From Chitinophaga pinensis (lineage in GTDB: Bacteria > Bacteroidota > Bacteroidia > UKL13-3), in the NCBI GenBank assembly GCA_945870425.1, contig CAMBSD010000001.1:62001-126000 (forward strand): a stretch of 64,000 bases of DNA, in the 5' to 3' direction. Numbering within the stretch: the stretch's first letter is position 1; each line of letters begins with the position of its first letter. The notes beneath the pieces were generated by a model. It did not search any database. It had not been told where the DNA came from and saw only the letters and a program-made list of their open reading frames with translations. Below are positions 34,021 through 44,219 of the stretch, piece after piece. The position numbers were made by a program, and so were the translations under genes.

Positions 34021-35235
34021 ATGAATACATCGCAAGAATTTTTTCACGCAAACAAGCCTGATTTGTATAACCACCCTGATTATTACTTGATGGATGAATT
34101 GTTAACTGAAGAACATAAATTAATTCGTCAAAGTGTGCGCGATTGGGTTAAAAAAGATCTAAGCCCAATTATAGAAGACGTTGCGCAAAAAGCTACTTTT
34201 CCAATGCACATGATTAAGGGATTGGCAGATGTAGGCGCTTTTGGTCCCCAGTTGCCAGCAGAATATGGTTGTGGTGGAATGGATTATATTACTTATGGTA
34301 TCATTATGCAAGAGCTTGAACGCTGCGATAGCGGTGTTCGTTCTACTGCCAGTGTGCAAGGTAGTTTGGTAATGTATCCTATTTATAAGTTTGGTAGCGA
34401 AGAGCAAAAACACAAATACCTACCTAAATTGGCCAAAGGCGAATTGATGGGTTGTTTCGGTTTAACAGAGCCTAATCATGGTAGTAACCCTGCTGGCATG
34501 ACCACCAATTTTAGAGATGCAGGTGATGGAAAACATGTGATTTTGAATGGTGCTAAAATGTGGATTTCAAACTCGCCTTTTGCTGATATAGCTGTGGTAT
34601 GGGCTAAAAATGAGCAAGGAAAAATAAAAGGAATTATTGTTGAGCGTGGTATGGAAGGTTTTACAACCCCAGAAACACATAACAAATGGAGCTTACGCAC
34701 AAGCGCTACGGGTGAGTTGGTTTTTAATGATGTAAAAGTGCCTGTTGAAAATATTTTACCAAGTGTTGAAGGATTGAAAGGTCCTTTGACTTGTCTTAAC
34801 TCAGCGCGCTATGGTATCAGTTGGGGCGCTATTGGTGCTGCTATGGATTGCTATGATACCGCATTGCGTTATTCTAAAGAAAGAATCCAATTTGGAAGAC
34901 CTATTGCAGGCTTCCAATTGCAACAAAAGAAATTAGCTGAAATGATTACTGAAATTACCAAAGCTCAGTTGTTAACTTGGCGCTTAGGTGTTTTGATGAA
35001 TGAAGGTAGAGCCACCCCTGCACAAATCAGTATGGCTAAACGAAACAATGTGGATTTGGCTTTGAATGTTTCGCGTAATGCACGCCAAATGCTAGGTGGA
35101 ATGGGTATCACAGGCGAGTATTCAATTATGCGCCACATGATGAATCTTGAATCTGTAGTTACTTATGAAGGAACCCATGATATTCACTTGTTAATTACTG
35201 GTATGGATATTACAGGAATTAGTGCTTTCGAATAG
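34021..35235 (+). CDS. Acyl-CoA dehydrogenase, glutaryl-CoA dehydrogenase group
   Basis: A 404-residue FAD flavoenzyme that puts a double bond into an acyl-CoA. Family marks are GCFGLTEPNHGSNPAGM (FAD/substrate loop), KMWISNSPFADIAVVWA, ERIQFGRPIAGFQL and GGMGITGEYSIMRHM. The catalytic glutamate is in VVTYEGTHDIHLL near residue 383. The closing segment and length fit glutaryl-CoA dehydrogenases, which also decarboxylate, but the exact substrate is inferred. It ends in a perfect UUCG hairpin terminator, and no pathway neighbour is present. Confidence 0.9.
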   Translation: MNTSQEFFHANKPDLYNHPDYYLMDELLTEEHKLIRQSVRDWVKKDLSPIIEDVAQKATFPMHMIKGLADVGAFGPQLPAEYGCGGMDYITYGIIMQELERCDSGVRSTASVQGSLVMYPIYKFGSEEQKHKYLPKLAKGELMGCFGLTEPNHGSNPAGMTTNFRDAGDGKHVILNGAKMWISNSPFADIAVVWAKNEQGKIKGIIVERGMEGFTTPETHNKWSLRTSATGELVFNDVKVPVENILPSVEGLKGPLTCLNSARYGISWGAIGAAMDCYDTALRYSKERIQFGRPIAGFQLQQKKLAEMITEITKAQLLTWRLGVLMNEGRATPAQISMAKRNNVDLALNVSRNARQMLGGMGITGEYSIMRHMMNLESVVTYEGTHDIHLLITGMDITGISAFE

Positions 35236-35293
35236 ATGGCATTTTTAGCTAAGGTTTTTATAAACGATTCTAAAGACAGATATAAAGAAATGA

Positions 35294-35320
35294 AAAGCGA
35301 CCTTCGGGTCGCTTTTTTGT
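35294..35320 (+). terminator. Rho-independent terminator with UUCG loop
   Basis: AAGCGACC-TTCG-GGTCGCTT has an 8-bp stem closed by the very stable C(UUCG)G loop and is followed by a T-run. It ends the acyl-CoA dehydrogenase transcript. Confidence 0.93.
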
Positions 35321-35381
35321 TCATTAAAAAGAATTATGCTATTTCACTTTAAACAACTAATGCTGTCATACCATGCTCTAA

Positions 35382-36104
35382 TTCGCTAGTTGCGCTGTTG
35401 TAAGACCTGGAGAAATTGGAGTAAAACAAAGACTCGGAAAACTCTCTGAAAAAAGTCATGCACAAGGTCCTGTTTGGTATAATCCATTTACTACTAAAGT
35501 TATAAAAACAAACATTCAAATAAACGATATTGAATTATCACTGAGTTTGCCGAGTAAGGAGGGCTTAAGTGTTACTGCACAAATATCTATTCTTTACAGA
35601 ATTGATGAAAAGAGTGTTCCGAAAGTCATTAATAGTATTGGTCTTGGGTATGAAACTATTATATCTAATGTATTTAGATCGGCATCTGCAGATGTGTGTT
35701 CTAAATATTTTGCAAAAGATATGCATTCAGGAATGAGATCAGAAATAGAAAATGCCATTAAAATTAAAATGGAGGAAACACTTTCCGAACAAGGAATACG
35801 TGTTCAAGCTGTTCTGATGAAAAGCATTCAATTGCCAGCAGGTTTAGCAAATTCAATCGAACAAAAATTACAAGCAGAGCAAGATGCTATGCGGATGGTT
35901 TTTATTTTGCAACAAAAAAAATTAAATGCTGAAAGAAAAACCATTGAAGCAACCGGGACAAGAGATGCGCAGAAAATACTTTCAGAAGGTCTAACAGATC
36001 AAATTATTAAAATTAGAAGCATTGAAGCTTTTCTAGAATTATCAAAATCTACGAATAGTAAAATCATAATTACTGACGGCAAAGTACCATACCTCATAGA
36101 CTAG
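35382..36104 (+). pseudogene. SPFH/band-7 (prohibitin-like) gene lacking its start
   Basis: The frame is open from 35382 after a stop and encodes FASCAVVRPGEIGVKQRLGK, then WYNPFTTKVIKTN and an SPFH body (VTAQISILYRIDEKSVPKV..., MKSIQLPAGLANSIEQKLQAEQ) with a coiled-coil region after it. SPFH proteins form membrane-bound rings. Its front should be a lipoprotein signal ending near the Cys of FASC. No ATG, GTG or TTG occurs in frame before a TTG at 35547 inside the conserved domain, so the start has been lost or shifted. A shortened product from 35547 (185 residues) is possible but would miss the membrane part. Confidence 0.7.
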
Positions 36105-36120
36105 TTACAAAACAAAAAAT

Positions 36121-37555
36121 ATGACAAGAATAACAGTAGCAAAAGGAGACGGCATTGGTCCAGAAATAATGGACGCAACATTGGAAATAATACTAGCGGC
36201 AGGAGCCCAACTCGAAATTGACGAAATTGAAGTGGGTGAAAAAGTATACTTGGCTGGAAACACCTCAGGAATTGCCAATGAATCATGGGAAACAATAAGG
36301 CGCAATAAAATTTTCTTAAAAGCTCCTATCACCCCCACAAGGTGGAGGATACAAAAGCTTAAATGTCACAACACGCAAATTTTTAGGATTATATTCAAAC
36401 GTAAGGCCTTGTATGAGTTTACATCCATTTGTAAGCACTAAACATCCTGTAATGGATATTGTGATTGTTAGAGAAAATGAAGAAGACTTATATGCTGGAA
36501 TTGAACACCAGCAAACAGACGAGGTAGTGCAATGCTTAAAACTAATTAGCAGACCTGGTTGCGAAAAAATAGTACGTTATGCTTTTGAATATGCTAAACA
36601 ACAAAACCGCAAAAAAGTAACATGTTTTACTAAAGACAATATTATGAAACAAACGGATGGCTTGTTTCACAGAGTATTTGATGAGATTGCCAAAGAATAT
36701 CCTGAAATTGAAAACGAACACTGGATTATTGACATTGGTGCCGCTAAAATGGCTGACACACCAGAATTGTTTGATGTGATTGTAATGCCAAATCTATATG
36801 GAGATGTTTTGAGTGATGTAGCTGCACAAATAACTGGTTCGGTTGGCTTAGCAGGTTCTGCCAATATTGGGGAAGAGTGTTCAATGTTTGAAGCCATTCA
36901 TGGTTCAGCGCCTAGAAGAGCAGGGCAAAATGTAGCCAACCCGTCAGGCTTATTACAAGGAGCTATTATGATGCTTAATCATATTGGCCAAACTGAAATA
37001 GCAGAAAAAGTTCAAAATGCTTGGCTTAAAACATTAGAAGATCGCATTCACACCTATGATATCTTTAAAGAAGGAACAAGTAAGCAAAAGGTGGGAACGA
37101 AAGAATTTGCAAATGCAGTGATTCAAAATCTTGGTCAAAAACCTACAATCTTGAAGTCTGTTTCATATGCAAATAATTCAGCCCTAAACTTACCAAAATA
37201 TAAAAGAAAACCTGCTGCAAAAAAAGAACTTGTTGGAGTAGATATTTTTGTTCATTGGGCAGGTTCAAATCCTAATGAACTAGCAGAGAAAATAAAACAA
37301 ATAGAAAGTAAGGAAATAAAACTATCCATGATTACCAACAGAGGCATTAAAGTATGGCCTGATGGATTTAAAGAAACTTTTTGTACTGACCATTGGAGAT
37401 GCCGTTTTAAACCAACTGGAAATACAGAAATAAATAAATCAAACATCATCGAACTTTTACAAAATGCTATTTCTACAAACATTGATACGATAAAAACAGA
37501 AAACCTATACTCATTTAATGGTGAGGCTGGATATTCATTGGGTCAAGGTCAATAA
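36121..37555 (+). pseudogene. icd: Isocitrate dehydrogenase gene, frameshifted in a C5 run
   Basis: The first frame (36121 onward) reads MTRITVAKGDGIGPEIMDA...RNKIFLKAPIT. At a run of five C (36332-36336) the frame is lost. From there a second frame reads PQGGGYKSLNVTTRKFLGLY, then VRENEEDLYAGIEHQ, MPNLYGDVLSDVAAQITGS and FEAIHGSAPRRAGQNVANPS, to the stop at 37555. One inserted C gives a whole protein of about 478 residues, the size of Thermus-type isocitrate dehydrogenases with an extra C-terminal domain. The enzyme oxidises isocitrate to 2-oxoglutarate in the TCA cycle. Either the gene is broken or the base call is wrong. The gene starts 16 bases after the SPFH remnant. Confidence 0.85.
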
Positions 37556-37613
37556 ACAAAAAAAGACATACAACTCATACAGGTGACCTATAACATATGA
37601 TACATGTTAAAAT

Positions 37614-37781
37614 AAAGTAATAACAAGTTTATTCCTTTTAACCTCCGGTGCTTTTATAATCTTGGCATTGATAACAAAAGATTCGGTAAACAGCCGACTA
37701 TTCGCTTGTATAGGTATTATTATTGGGGCTATTCGTCCACAATATATATCTAAGCAAAACACGCCTATTGAAGAAAATTAA
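37614..37781 (+). pseudogene. Possible remnant of a small membrane protein
   Basis: A frame without an ATG reads VITSLFLLTSGAFIILALI, then a short loop and CIGIIIGAIRPQYISKQ, ending at TAA 37779-37781. Two hydrophobic segments are visible. It could be a tiny protein whose start is lost, or chance. The rest of the gap from 37556 to 37904 shows nothing recognisable. Confidence 0.3.
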
Positions 37782-37904
37782 TTGTGTTGACCAAAAACTA
37801 AGGTCAATTTAATTAATCATTACTAAACAGTAATTTTAGTAATAAAAAAGCGCTTATTCACTAAGCTAATTAAATGGATACTTAATAAATAAAGTGTGGT
37901 CATT

Positions 37905-38741
37905 ATGTTCAAAGGTAGAAAATTAGTAATTGCAACTAAACACGAAAAGGAAAAAGTAATTGCTCCTATCTTAGAAAAAGAGTTGGGTGTAAAATGTTTT
38001 GTTGCTCCAGATTTAGATACAGATTTGCTTGGCACCTTTACCGGAGAAGTAGGAAGAAAAGATGATCCTATTATTACGGCAAGAAAAAAATGCCTTATAG
38101 CAATGGAACTAAGCAATTGCGATTTATCTGTTGCGAGTGAAGGTTCTTTTGGCCAGCACCCATATCTGCCATTTGTTCCAGCCGATGATGAATTTTTACT
38201 CTTTATTGATAAAAAAAATAATGTGGAAATTATTGCGAGGGAATTAAGTACAGAGACCAATTTTAATGGCAAACAAATTAATACTGAAGAAGAATTAAAT
38301 GAATTTGCTACTCATGCGGATTTTCCTTCACATGGATTGATTCTTAGAAAATCAAAAGATGATTTTAAAAATATTATAAAAGGAATAAGGAATGAAGAGC
38401 AACTTCAAATTATTTTTTATAATCTTATCGCCAATGAAGGAACAGCCTATATAGAAACCGATATGCGGGCTATGTATAACCCAACAAGAATGAAAGTAAT
38501 AGAGGCTGCTGCTTTTAAACTGGCAAATAAAATAAATTCCCTTTGCCCTGAATGCCAGATGCCAGGCTTTGGAATTACAGAGGCTAAATCTGGATTGCCA
38601 TGTAAGGCATGCAACTATCAAACAAGTAGCATCATAAGCCACGTCTATACTTGTAAGAAATGTTCCTTCATCCATGAGAAAAAACATCCCAATGGTAAAC
38701 TAACAGAAGACCCAATGTATTGCGATGTTTGTAATCCATAA
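37905..38741 (+). CDS. DUF6671 family protein with C-terminal zinc ribbon
   Basis: A 278-residue soluble protein. The front (GRKLVIATKHEKEKVIAPILEKELGVKC) and the middle (DLSVASEGSFGQHPYLPFVPADDEFLL) match DUF6671 as I recall it. The end has two CxxC pairs that form a zinc ribbon: CPECQMPGFG...CKACNY, then CKKCSFIH...CDVCNP. The family has no known function; the conserved SEGSFG and DDE segments suggest a nucleotide or phosphate site, which is inference. The ATG at 37905 is preferred over GTG at 37896. It is followed after 207 bases by the bicarbonate transporter gene. Confidence 0.7.
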   Translation: MFKGRKLVIATKHEKEKVIAPILEKELGVKCFVAPDLDTDLLGTFTGEVGRKDDPIITARKKCLIAMELSNCDLSVASEGSFGQHPYLPFVPADDEFLLFIDKKNNVEIIARELSTETNFNGKQINTEEELNEFATHADFPSHGLILRKSKDDFKNIIKGIRNEEQLQIIFYNLIANEGTAYIETDMRAMYNPTRMKVIEAAAFKLANKINSLCPECQMPGFGITEAKSGLPCKACNYQTSSIISHVYTCKKCSFIHEKKHPNGKLTEDPMYCDVCNP

Positions 38742-38948
38742 TTATCAAAAAATCCAGAAATGATGGTTAGGTAAAAATAACATAATGCATAGAATCAATC
38801 AGATAAGTCAAAAGTGAAATTCTAAAGGAAAGGGAAGACTAAATTCAAATAAAAACAGTGAGCACGTATTACACATTGATAACAAACAAATAAGATTTCG
38901 TAAATTATTTAATCAATACAATTTAAACCTATACCCAATAAGGAAAAT

Positions 38949-39917
38949 ATGAACTTTAATCTATTACTTGAGAATTTAACAAATCCCGCTTTACTATTTT
39001 TTGTACTTGGGATTATTGCAGTCTATTTGAAAAGCGATTTAGAAATACCACCCAATTCTTCAAAATTTATTTCACTCTATTTATTATTTTCAATTGGATT
39101 TAAGGGTGGGCAAGAACTATCTCATGAAACATTTACCATTGAAATTGCTTGGTCGATGCTGTTTGGTATTGGTATTTCAGCTATTATTCCTCTCTATACC
39201 TTCTTTATTTTAAAACGAAAATTAAATGTATTTGATGCAGGTGCTATTGCTGCTGCATATGGCTCTGTGAGCGCTGTAACTTTTGTAACTGCCGTTTCTT
39301 ATCTTGAATCTCAGCAATTAACACTTCATGGTCACATGGTGGCCATTATGGCATTGATGGAATCACCTGCCATCATTATAGGTTTGGTTTTAATATCAAT
39401 ATTTAAAAAAGAGGACAAGACAACCAATATCAAAATTCCAGCTGTCATCAAACATTCATTAACCAATGGAAGTGTTTTATTAATTTTAGGAAGTTTAGTG
39501 ATTGGTTTATGTGCCAATGCGAAACAAGCAGAAGGAATCAAACCTTTTACAAATGATTTGTTCAAAGGCTTTCTTGCTATTTTTCTATTAGATATGGGTA
39601 TTACAAGTGGCAGAAAATTAAAATCATTCTTTTCAAATGGTTGGTTTCCATTTGCATTTGCGATTTGTGTTCCACTTTTAAATGGATGTGCATTTGCTGC
39701 ATTAAGTTCAATAATTACATCTGATATAACCAATCGATTTATCTTTGCCGTTTTAGCGGCTAGTGCATCATATATTGCAGTTCCTGCGGCTATGAAAATT
39801 ACAGTTCCAAAGGCTAATCCAGGGTTGTTTCTGCCCATGGCCTTAGCGGTAACCTTCCCAATTAATATTACAATTGGAATGCCGCTATACTTTCTTATTG
39901 TGCAAAATGTAGGCTAG
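38949..39917 (+). CDS. SbtA-type sodium-dependent bicarbonate transporter
   Basis: A 322-residue polytopic membrane protein with about ten hydrophobic segments in two inverted halves. It opens NPALLFFVLGIIAVYLKSDLEIPPN and has the family signatures AYGSVSAVTFVTA, MALMESPAIIIGL and AVLAASASYIAVPAAMKI. SbtA proteins import bicarbonate with Na+ in cyanobacteria, and distant relatives occur in heterotrophs. The PII-like partner SbtB is not present on either side. It converges on sdhB, with a bidirectional terminator between them. Family firm, substrate inferred. Confidence 0.87.
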   Translation: MNFNLLLENLTNPALLFFVLGIIAVYLKSDLEIPPNSSKFISLYLLFSIGFKGGQELSHETFTIEIAWSMLFGIGISAIIPLYTFFILKRKLNVFDAGAIAAAYGSVSAVTFVTAVSYLESQQLTLHGHMVAIMALMESPAIIIGLVLISIFKKEDKTTNIKIPAVIKHSLTNGSVLLILGSLVIGLCANAKQAEGIKPFTNDLFKGFLAIFLLDMGITSGRKLKSFFSNGWFPFAFAICVPLLNGCAFAALSSIITSDITNRFIFAVLAASASYIAVPAAMKITVPKANPGLFLPMALAVTFPINITIGMPLYFLIVQNVG

Positions 39918-40009
39918 TATTTATAGCACTATCAAGCAGCTTGCGAGTGAGCCTATTGATATGCCTCTGGCTGTTTTTTTAATCATCAACCGCACTCAAC
40001 AATAAACAA

Positions 40010-40040
40010 AAAAGACTTTCAGGAAAACTGAAAGTCTTTT
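40010..40040. terminator. Bidirectional terminator between sbtA-like gene and sdhB
   Basis: AAAAGACTTTCAG-GAAAA-CTGAAAGTCTTTT has a 13-bp perfect stem with A and T tails, so it works on both strands. Confidence 0.9.
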
Positions 40041-40133
40041 GTATATGTAAATATTTGTGGTGATAGTTGCTGATTTTAGGCGTCCTCACCAACATCATAT
40101 ATACTTACGCGCTGACGTCTGCAGGGAGAATGT

Positions 40134-40892
40134 TTATTCAGCAAACAATTGTGCTGATAAATATTCTCTGTTCATGCGAGCAATTACAGATAATGAAATT
40201 TCTTTAGGGCATTCAGCAGAACATGCGCCTGTGTTGGTGCATGAACCAAAGCCTTCTGCATCCATTTGGTTTACCATAGCTAACACACGTTGAGTGGCCT
40301 CTGGTTTACCTTGCGGCAACAAAGCAAACTGCGTTACTTTAGCACCTACAAACAACATAGCCGATGAGTTTTTACAAGCTGCTACGCATGCACCACATCC
40401 AATACAAGCTGCTGCTGCAAACGATTCATCAGCATCATTTTTAGGGATAGGTAAGCTATTTGCATCTTGTGCATTACCTGTATTTACTGAAATAAACCCC
40501 CCTGCTGCTTGAATTCTATCGAAAGAACTTCTATCTACAGCCAAATCTTTAATAACAGGGAAAGCAGCTGATCTCCAAGGCTCAACTACAATGATATCTC
40601 CGTCTTTGAAACTGCGCATGTGCAATTGGCAGGTAGTAACACCGTTGTTAGGACCATGTGGTCTTCCATTGATATACATACTACAAGAACCACAAATACC
40701 CTCACGACAATCGTGATCAAATGCGATTGGCTCTTTACCTTCAACTATAAGGCGCTCGTTTACCACATCAAACATCTCTAAAAACGACATATCAGGACTA
40801 ATGTTTTCCGCCTTATAGGTTTCAAATTTACCTTTGTCGTTGGTATTTTTCTGTCTCCACACTTTAAGTGTTAAGTTCATATTTCCGCTCAT
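40134..40892 (-). CDS. sdhB: Succinate dehydrogenase/fumarate reductase iron-sulfur subunit
   Basis: A 252-residue subunit carrying three Fe-S clusters that pass electrons from FAD to quinone. The [2Fe-2S] site is CREGICGSC...CQL. The next cysteines [11 protein letters not shown] and [12 protein letters not shown] form the [4Fe-4S] and [3Fe-4S] sites. The ATG at 40892 ([14 protein letters not shown]) is used; 40880 is an alternative. It belongs to the leftward operon sdhC-sdhA-sdhB, but here a four-helix protein gene sits between sdhA and sdhB, which are normally adjacent. Confidence 0.95.
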   Translation of the reverse strand: MSGNMNLTLKVWRQKNTNDKGKFETYKAENISPDMSFLEMFDVVNERLIVEGKEPIAFDHDCREGICGSCSMYINGRPHGPNNGVTTCQLHMRSFKDGDIIVVEPWRSAAFPVIKDLAVDRSSFDRIQAAGGFISVNTGNAQDANSLPIPKNDADESFAAAACIGCGACVAACKNSSAMLFVGAKVTQFALLPQGKPEATQRVLAMVNQMDAEGFGSCTNTGACSAECPKEISLSVIARMNREYLSAQLFAE

Positions 40893-40950
40893 TTTTGTAA
40901 AGGGTTTAGGGAATAGGGATAAGGCAAAAGGGAATGCCAAATTCTATTCT

Positions 40951-41328
40951 TTATTTATCGTTTTTAATATTTAATTTTCCAATTAACGAGTTTAGCATTT
41001 TACTCTCTTCACTTATCATGCTAAACAAATTTTCTAATTCTTTTTCTTTTACAAACTCAAGTTTCTCAGCTAAAATAAATCCAGATTCAAGTTCATTATT
41101 TGAGGAATAAGCTGTAACTAAAAAATTAATATAATTTTTCGTTGTGTGTTTACCATATCCTTCTGCAATATTCAGAGAGATTGAATTGGCTGCTCTTCTG
41201 ACCTGACTTGTCAGTCCAAATATTTCATCATTTGGAAAATGCAACCTAGTTAACCTATAGACCTCAACCGAAATATCTATCGCTTTTTGCCAAACTAATA
41301 AATCTTTATAAGAACTAATTGTATTCAT
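40951..41328 (-). CDS. Four-helix bundle protein (23S rRNA IVS-like family)
   Basis: A 125-residue all-helical protein. It opens SSYKDLLVWQKAIDISVEVYRLT and contains SQVRRAANSISLNIAEGYGK, the two signatures of the four-helix bundle family (TIGR02436) found in 23S rRNA intervening sequences and scattered through Bacteroidota genomes. Function is unknown; relatives act as accessory proteins of diversity-generating retroelements (Avd). No reverse transcriptase is near. The ATG at 41328 is preferred over an upstream start that runs into spacer. It lies between sdhA and sdhB in the same direction, 85 bases after sdhA and 58 before sdhB. Confidence 0.88.
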   Translation of the reverse strand: MNTISSYKDLLVWQKAIDISVEVYRLTRLHFPNDEIFGLTSQVRRAANSISLNIAEGYGKHTTKNYINFLVTAYSSNNELESGFILAEKLEFVKEKELENLFSMISEESKMLNSLIGKLNIKNDK

Positions 41329-41413
41329 TTTTTGGGAGATTCGTGTAATGGATTCAGAGACTATGCAAGTAAAATACACTTGCCCCTATTCCCTGAACCC
41401 TAACTCCTAATTC

Positions 41414-43417
41414 CTACTTATAGCTTCTTTGTGCTATTTTAATGTTTTCATAAATCAAATCTTCTTTATGTAACTCCCAATTCCCTACTTCTTTCATTTC
41501 CCAAGCTGCTACATATTTGTAATTTTCATCATCCCTCATAGCTTCACCTTCTTCTGTTTGGAATTCTTCTCTAAAGTGACCTCCACAACTTTCATTTCTA
41601 TTTAAAGCATCTTTACACATCAATTCACCCAACTCAATAAAATCAGCTACACGATTTGCTTTTTCTAACTCTGGATTAAATTCGTTTGCATCTCCTGGCA
41701 CGCGCACATCTTTCCAAAATTCTTCTCTGATTTTTTGTATTTCAGCAATCGCCCATTCTAATCCTTCTTTGTTACGAGCCATTCCGCATTTTTCCCACAT
41801 TATTTTACCTAAACGCTTGTGGAAATAATCCACAGATTTAGTACCTTTTATGGCAAAGAATTTATTGATTCTATCTTGAACTTCTTGCTCTGTTTTAGCA
41901 AATTCCTCCTTATCAGTTGGAATCGCTTTTGTTCCAATTTCTTTTGATAAATAAGCACCAATGGTATAAGGAATTACAAAGTATCCATCAGCCAAACCTT
42001 GCATCAATGCAGAGGCTCCTAGGCGGTTAGCTCCATGGTCTGAGAAGTTTGCTTCACCCAAAGCATATAAACCTTCGATATTGGTCATTAAGTTATAATC
42101 AACCCAAAGTCCACCCATTGTGTAATGCACAGCAGGGTAAATCATCATCGGAATTTCATATGGATCTTCACCCGTAATTTGTTTGTACATATCAAACAAG
42201 TTACCATATTTTTCTTTTACTACTTCCTTACCAAACTCGGTTAACTGAGCTTCAGTAGGATTGGCAATACCTTTTAAAGTAGCTACCTGTTTGCCATATT
42301 TGTACTTCATGTTGCTAGCAAAATCTAAGTAAACTGCTTCACCAGTTTTGTTAACACCATAACCAGCATCACATCTTTCTTTGGATGCACGGCTAGCAAC
42401 ATCACGTGGTACCAAGTTACCAAATGCAGGATATCTTCTTTCTAAATAGTAATCTCTATCCTCTTCAGGAATATCACTTCCTTTTTTCTTACCTGCTCTA
42501 ATAGCTTCTACATCTTCTTTCTTCTTAGGAACCCAAATTCGTCCATCGTTGCGCAAGCTCTCACTCATCAAAGTTAATTTTGATTGGTGGTCTCCAGAAA
42601 CTGGAATACAAGTAGGGTGGATTTGTGTGTAGCAAGGGTTAGCAAACATAGCACCCCGTTTGTGGGCTTTCCATGCTGCCGTAACATTGCTACCCATAGC
42701 GTTGGTAGATAAGTAAAACACGTTACCATAACCACCAGTACAAAGCAACACAGCATGACCGAAATGACGCTCTAATTTACCTGTAACCAAGTCGCGGGCA
42801 ATGATACCACGGCATTTGCCATCTATATTAACGATATCTAACATCTCATGGCGGGCATACATTTTCACGTTACCCAAACCAATTTGACGATTCAATCCTG
42901 AATAAGCTCCTAAAAGCAATTGCTGACCCGTTTGACCAGCGGCATAAAAAGTACGTTGTACTTGTGTTCCACCAAAAGAACGGTTACTCAACAGTCCTCC
43001 ATATTCGCGAGCAAAAGGTACACCTTGAGCCACACATTGGTCAATAATGCTACCACTTACTTCAGCCAAACGATGAACGTTTCCTTCACGTGCTCGATAG
43101 TCACCACCTTTGATGGTATCATAAAACAAACGATATACTGAGTCACCATCATTTTGGTAATTTTTAGCGGCATTGATACCACCTTGTGCAGCAATCGAGT
43201 GAGCACGTCTGGCACTGTCTTGAAAACAAAATACTTTTACGCTATAACCCATCTCAGCCAAAGTAGCTGCAGCAGATGAGCCTGCTAAACCTGAACCTAC
43301 AACTATCACTTCTAAATGACGTTTGTTGGCAGGGTTTACTAATGGAATAGTTGATTTATACTTGGTCCACTTTTGGTCTATTGGTCCTTCTGGAATTTTT
43401 GAATCTAATTTTGACAT
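41414..43417 (-). CDS. sdhA: Succinate dehydrogenase/fumarate reductase flavoprotein subunit
   Basis: A 667-residue FAD subunit holding the dicarboxylate site. Marks are [18 protein letters not shown] (FAD), the covalent-flavin histidine region [34 protein letters not shown], and [17 protein letters not shown]. The long form is usual for the Bacteroidota type B enzyme, with SdhC as the only membrane subunit. It follows sdhC after 19 bases. Direction (succinate oxidation or fumarate reduction) is not given by sequence. Confidence 0.96.
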   Translation of the reverse strand: MSKLDSKIPEGPIDQKWTKYKSTIPLVNPANKRHLEVIVVGSGLAGSSAAATLAEMGYSVKVFCFQDSARRAHSIAAQGGINAAKNYQNDGDSVYRLFYDTIKGGDYRAREGNVHRLAEVSGSIIDQCVAQGVPFAREYGGLLSNRSFGGTQVQRTFYAAGQTGQQLLLGAYSGLNRQIGLGNVKMYARHEMLDIVNIDGKCRGIIARDLVTGKLERHFGHAVLLCTGGYGNVFYLSTNAMGSNVTAAWKAHKRGAMFANPCYTQIHPTCIPVSGDHQSKLTLMSESLRNDGRIWVPKKKEDVEAIRAGKKKGSDIPEEDRDYYLERRYPAFGNLVPRDVASRASKERCDAGYGVNKTGEAVYLDFASNMKYKYGKQVATLKGIANPTEAQLTEFGKEVVKEKYGNLFDMYKQITGEDPYEIPMMIYPAVHYTMGGLWVDYNLMTNIEGLYALGEANFSDHGANRLGASALMQGLADGYFVIPYTIGAYLSKEIGTKAIPTDKEEFAKTEQEVQDRINKFFAIKGTKSVDYFHKRLGKIMWEKCGMARNKEGLEWAIAEIQKIREEFWKDVRVPGDANEFNPELEKANRVADFIELGELMCKDALNRNESCGGHFREEFQTEEGEAMRDDENYKYVAAWEMKEVGNWELHKEDLIYENIKIAQRSYK

Positions 43418-43436
43418 TGAATGCTAAATTTACTGA

Positions 43437-44219
43437 TTATTTAAACATGAAATAAAGTGGCATAGCCGCGAAACCTATAGGGATGATGATTCCAAAGAAC
43501 CAAACACCTATAAAATGGATAAGACCATTGTATTTCCTGTGGTTGATACCCAAGGTTTGGAAAGCTGATTTAAAACCATGCACCAAGTGGAATGATACGG
43601 CTGCCATTGATAAAACATATAGAGCAACCAACCACCACTCTTCCTTAAACTCTACGCTCACTTCTTTGTATAAATCTTTTACGATTACCGTTCTAACTCT
43701 ACCTTCTATGATTTCTTCCATTTTGTTAGCCATTGTAAAACCTGCTGGCATTTCAGCTACTTCAAGCATTTCGCCTGTTTGGATATCTTCGCTGTAGCGA
43801 GCATAAGGCACATGACCGAATTTGTATTCAGCCCAGAAATTACTCATGTGAACCACAACAAAAACCAAAATGATGGTTCCTAACAATCCCATATTTCTGC
43901 TTGTCCAGTGGCTATTGGCTTTTCCATCAACCATAGCATACTGCACAGGGCGTGCTTTCTTATTGCTAAACACCAACCAAATTCCTTTGAATGCATGAAA
44001 TAGTATAGAGAAATACAATAAATAAGATACCGTTTTGATCAGGGGATTGGTGGTCATGAAAACTGCATATTTATTAAATGCAAGCCCAGAATCCGCTTTG
44101 AATAATTGTAGATTTCCTACCATGTGTATAATAAGAAATGAACATAAAAACAAACCCGTTAAGGCCATGATTAATTTCTGGCCGATGGATGAGTTAAACA
44201 TTTTGGTGAACCAATTCAT
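43437..44219 (-). CDS. sdhC: Succinate dehydrogenase cytochrome b subunit
   Basis: A 260-residue membrane anchor with five hydrophobic segments. Histidines sit in LIIHMVGNLQLF (His32), ILFHAFKG, VVVHMSNFW and SFHLVHGFKSAF, which fits the di-heme type B cytochrome that binds quinone without an SdhD partner. It is the first gene of the sdh operon. A loop of about 60 residues between the third and fourth segments is longer than in some relatives. A TACATTCG sequence on the minus strand at 44253-44260 is close to the -7 consensus and may be its promoter. Confidence 0.93.
   Translation of the reverse strand: MNWFTKMFNSSIGQKLIMALTGLFLCSFLIIHMVGNLQLFKADSGLAFNKYAVFMTTNPLIKTVSYLLYFSILFHAFKGIWLVFSNKKARPVQYAMVDGKANSHWTSRNMGLLGTIILVFVVVHMSNFWAEYKFGHVPYARYSEDIQTGEMLEVAEMPAGFTMANKMEEIIEGRVRTVIVKDLYKEVSVEFKEEWWLVALYVLSMAAVSFHLVHGFKSAFQTLGINHRKYNGLIHFIGVWFFGIIIPIGFAAMPLYFMFK

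Noticed and set aside
37823-38272. 149-codon open frame opposite DUF6671
   Set aside because: Shadow of the sense gene, which has a clear zinc ribbon and family motifs.
39332-39838. 168-codon open frame opposite the SbtA-like gene
   Set aside because: A mirror of a hydrophobic coding sequence on the other strand; no start context or recognisable domain.
40951-41328. Diversity-generating retroelement accessory gene (Avd)
   Set aside because: No reverse transcriptase, template repeat or variable repeat is present in the surrounding sequence.
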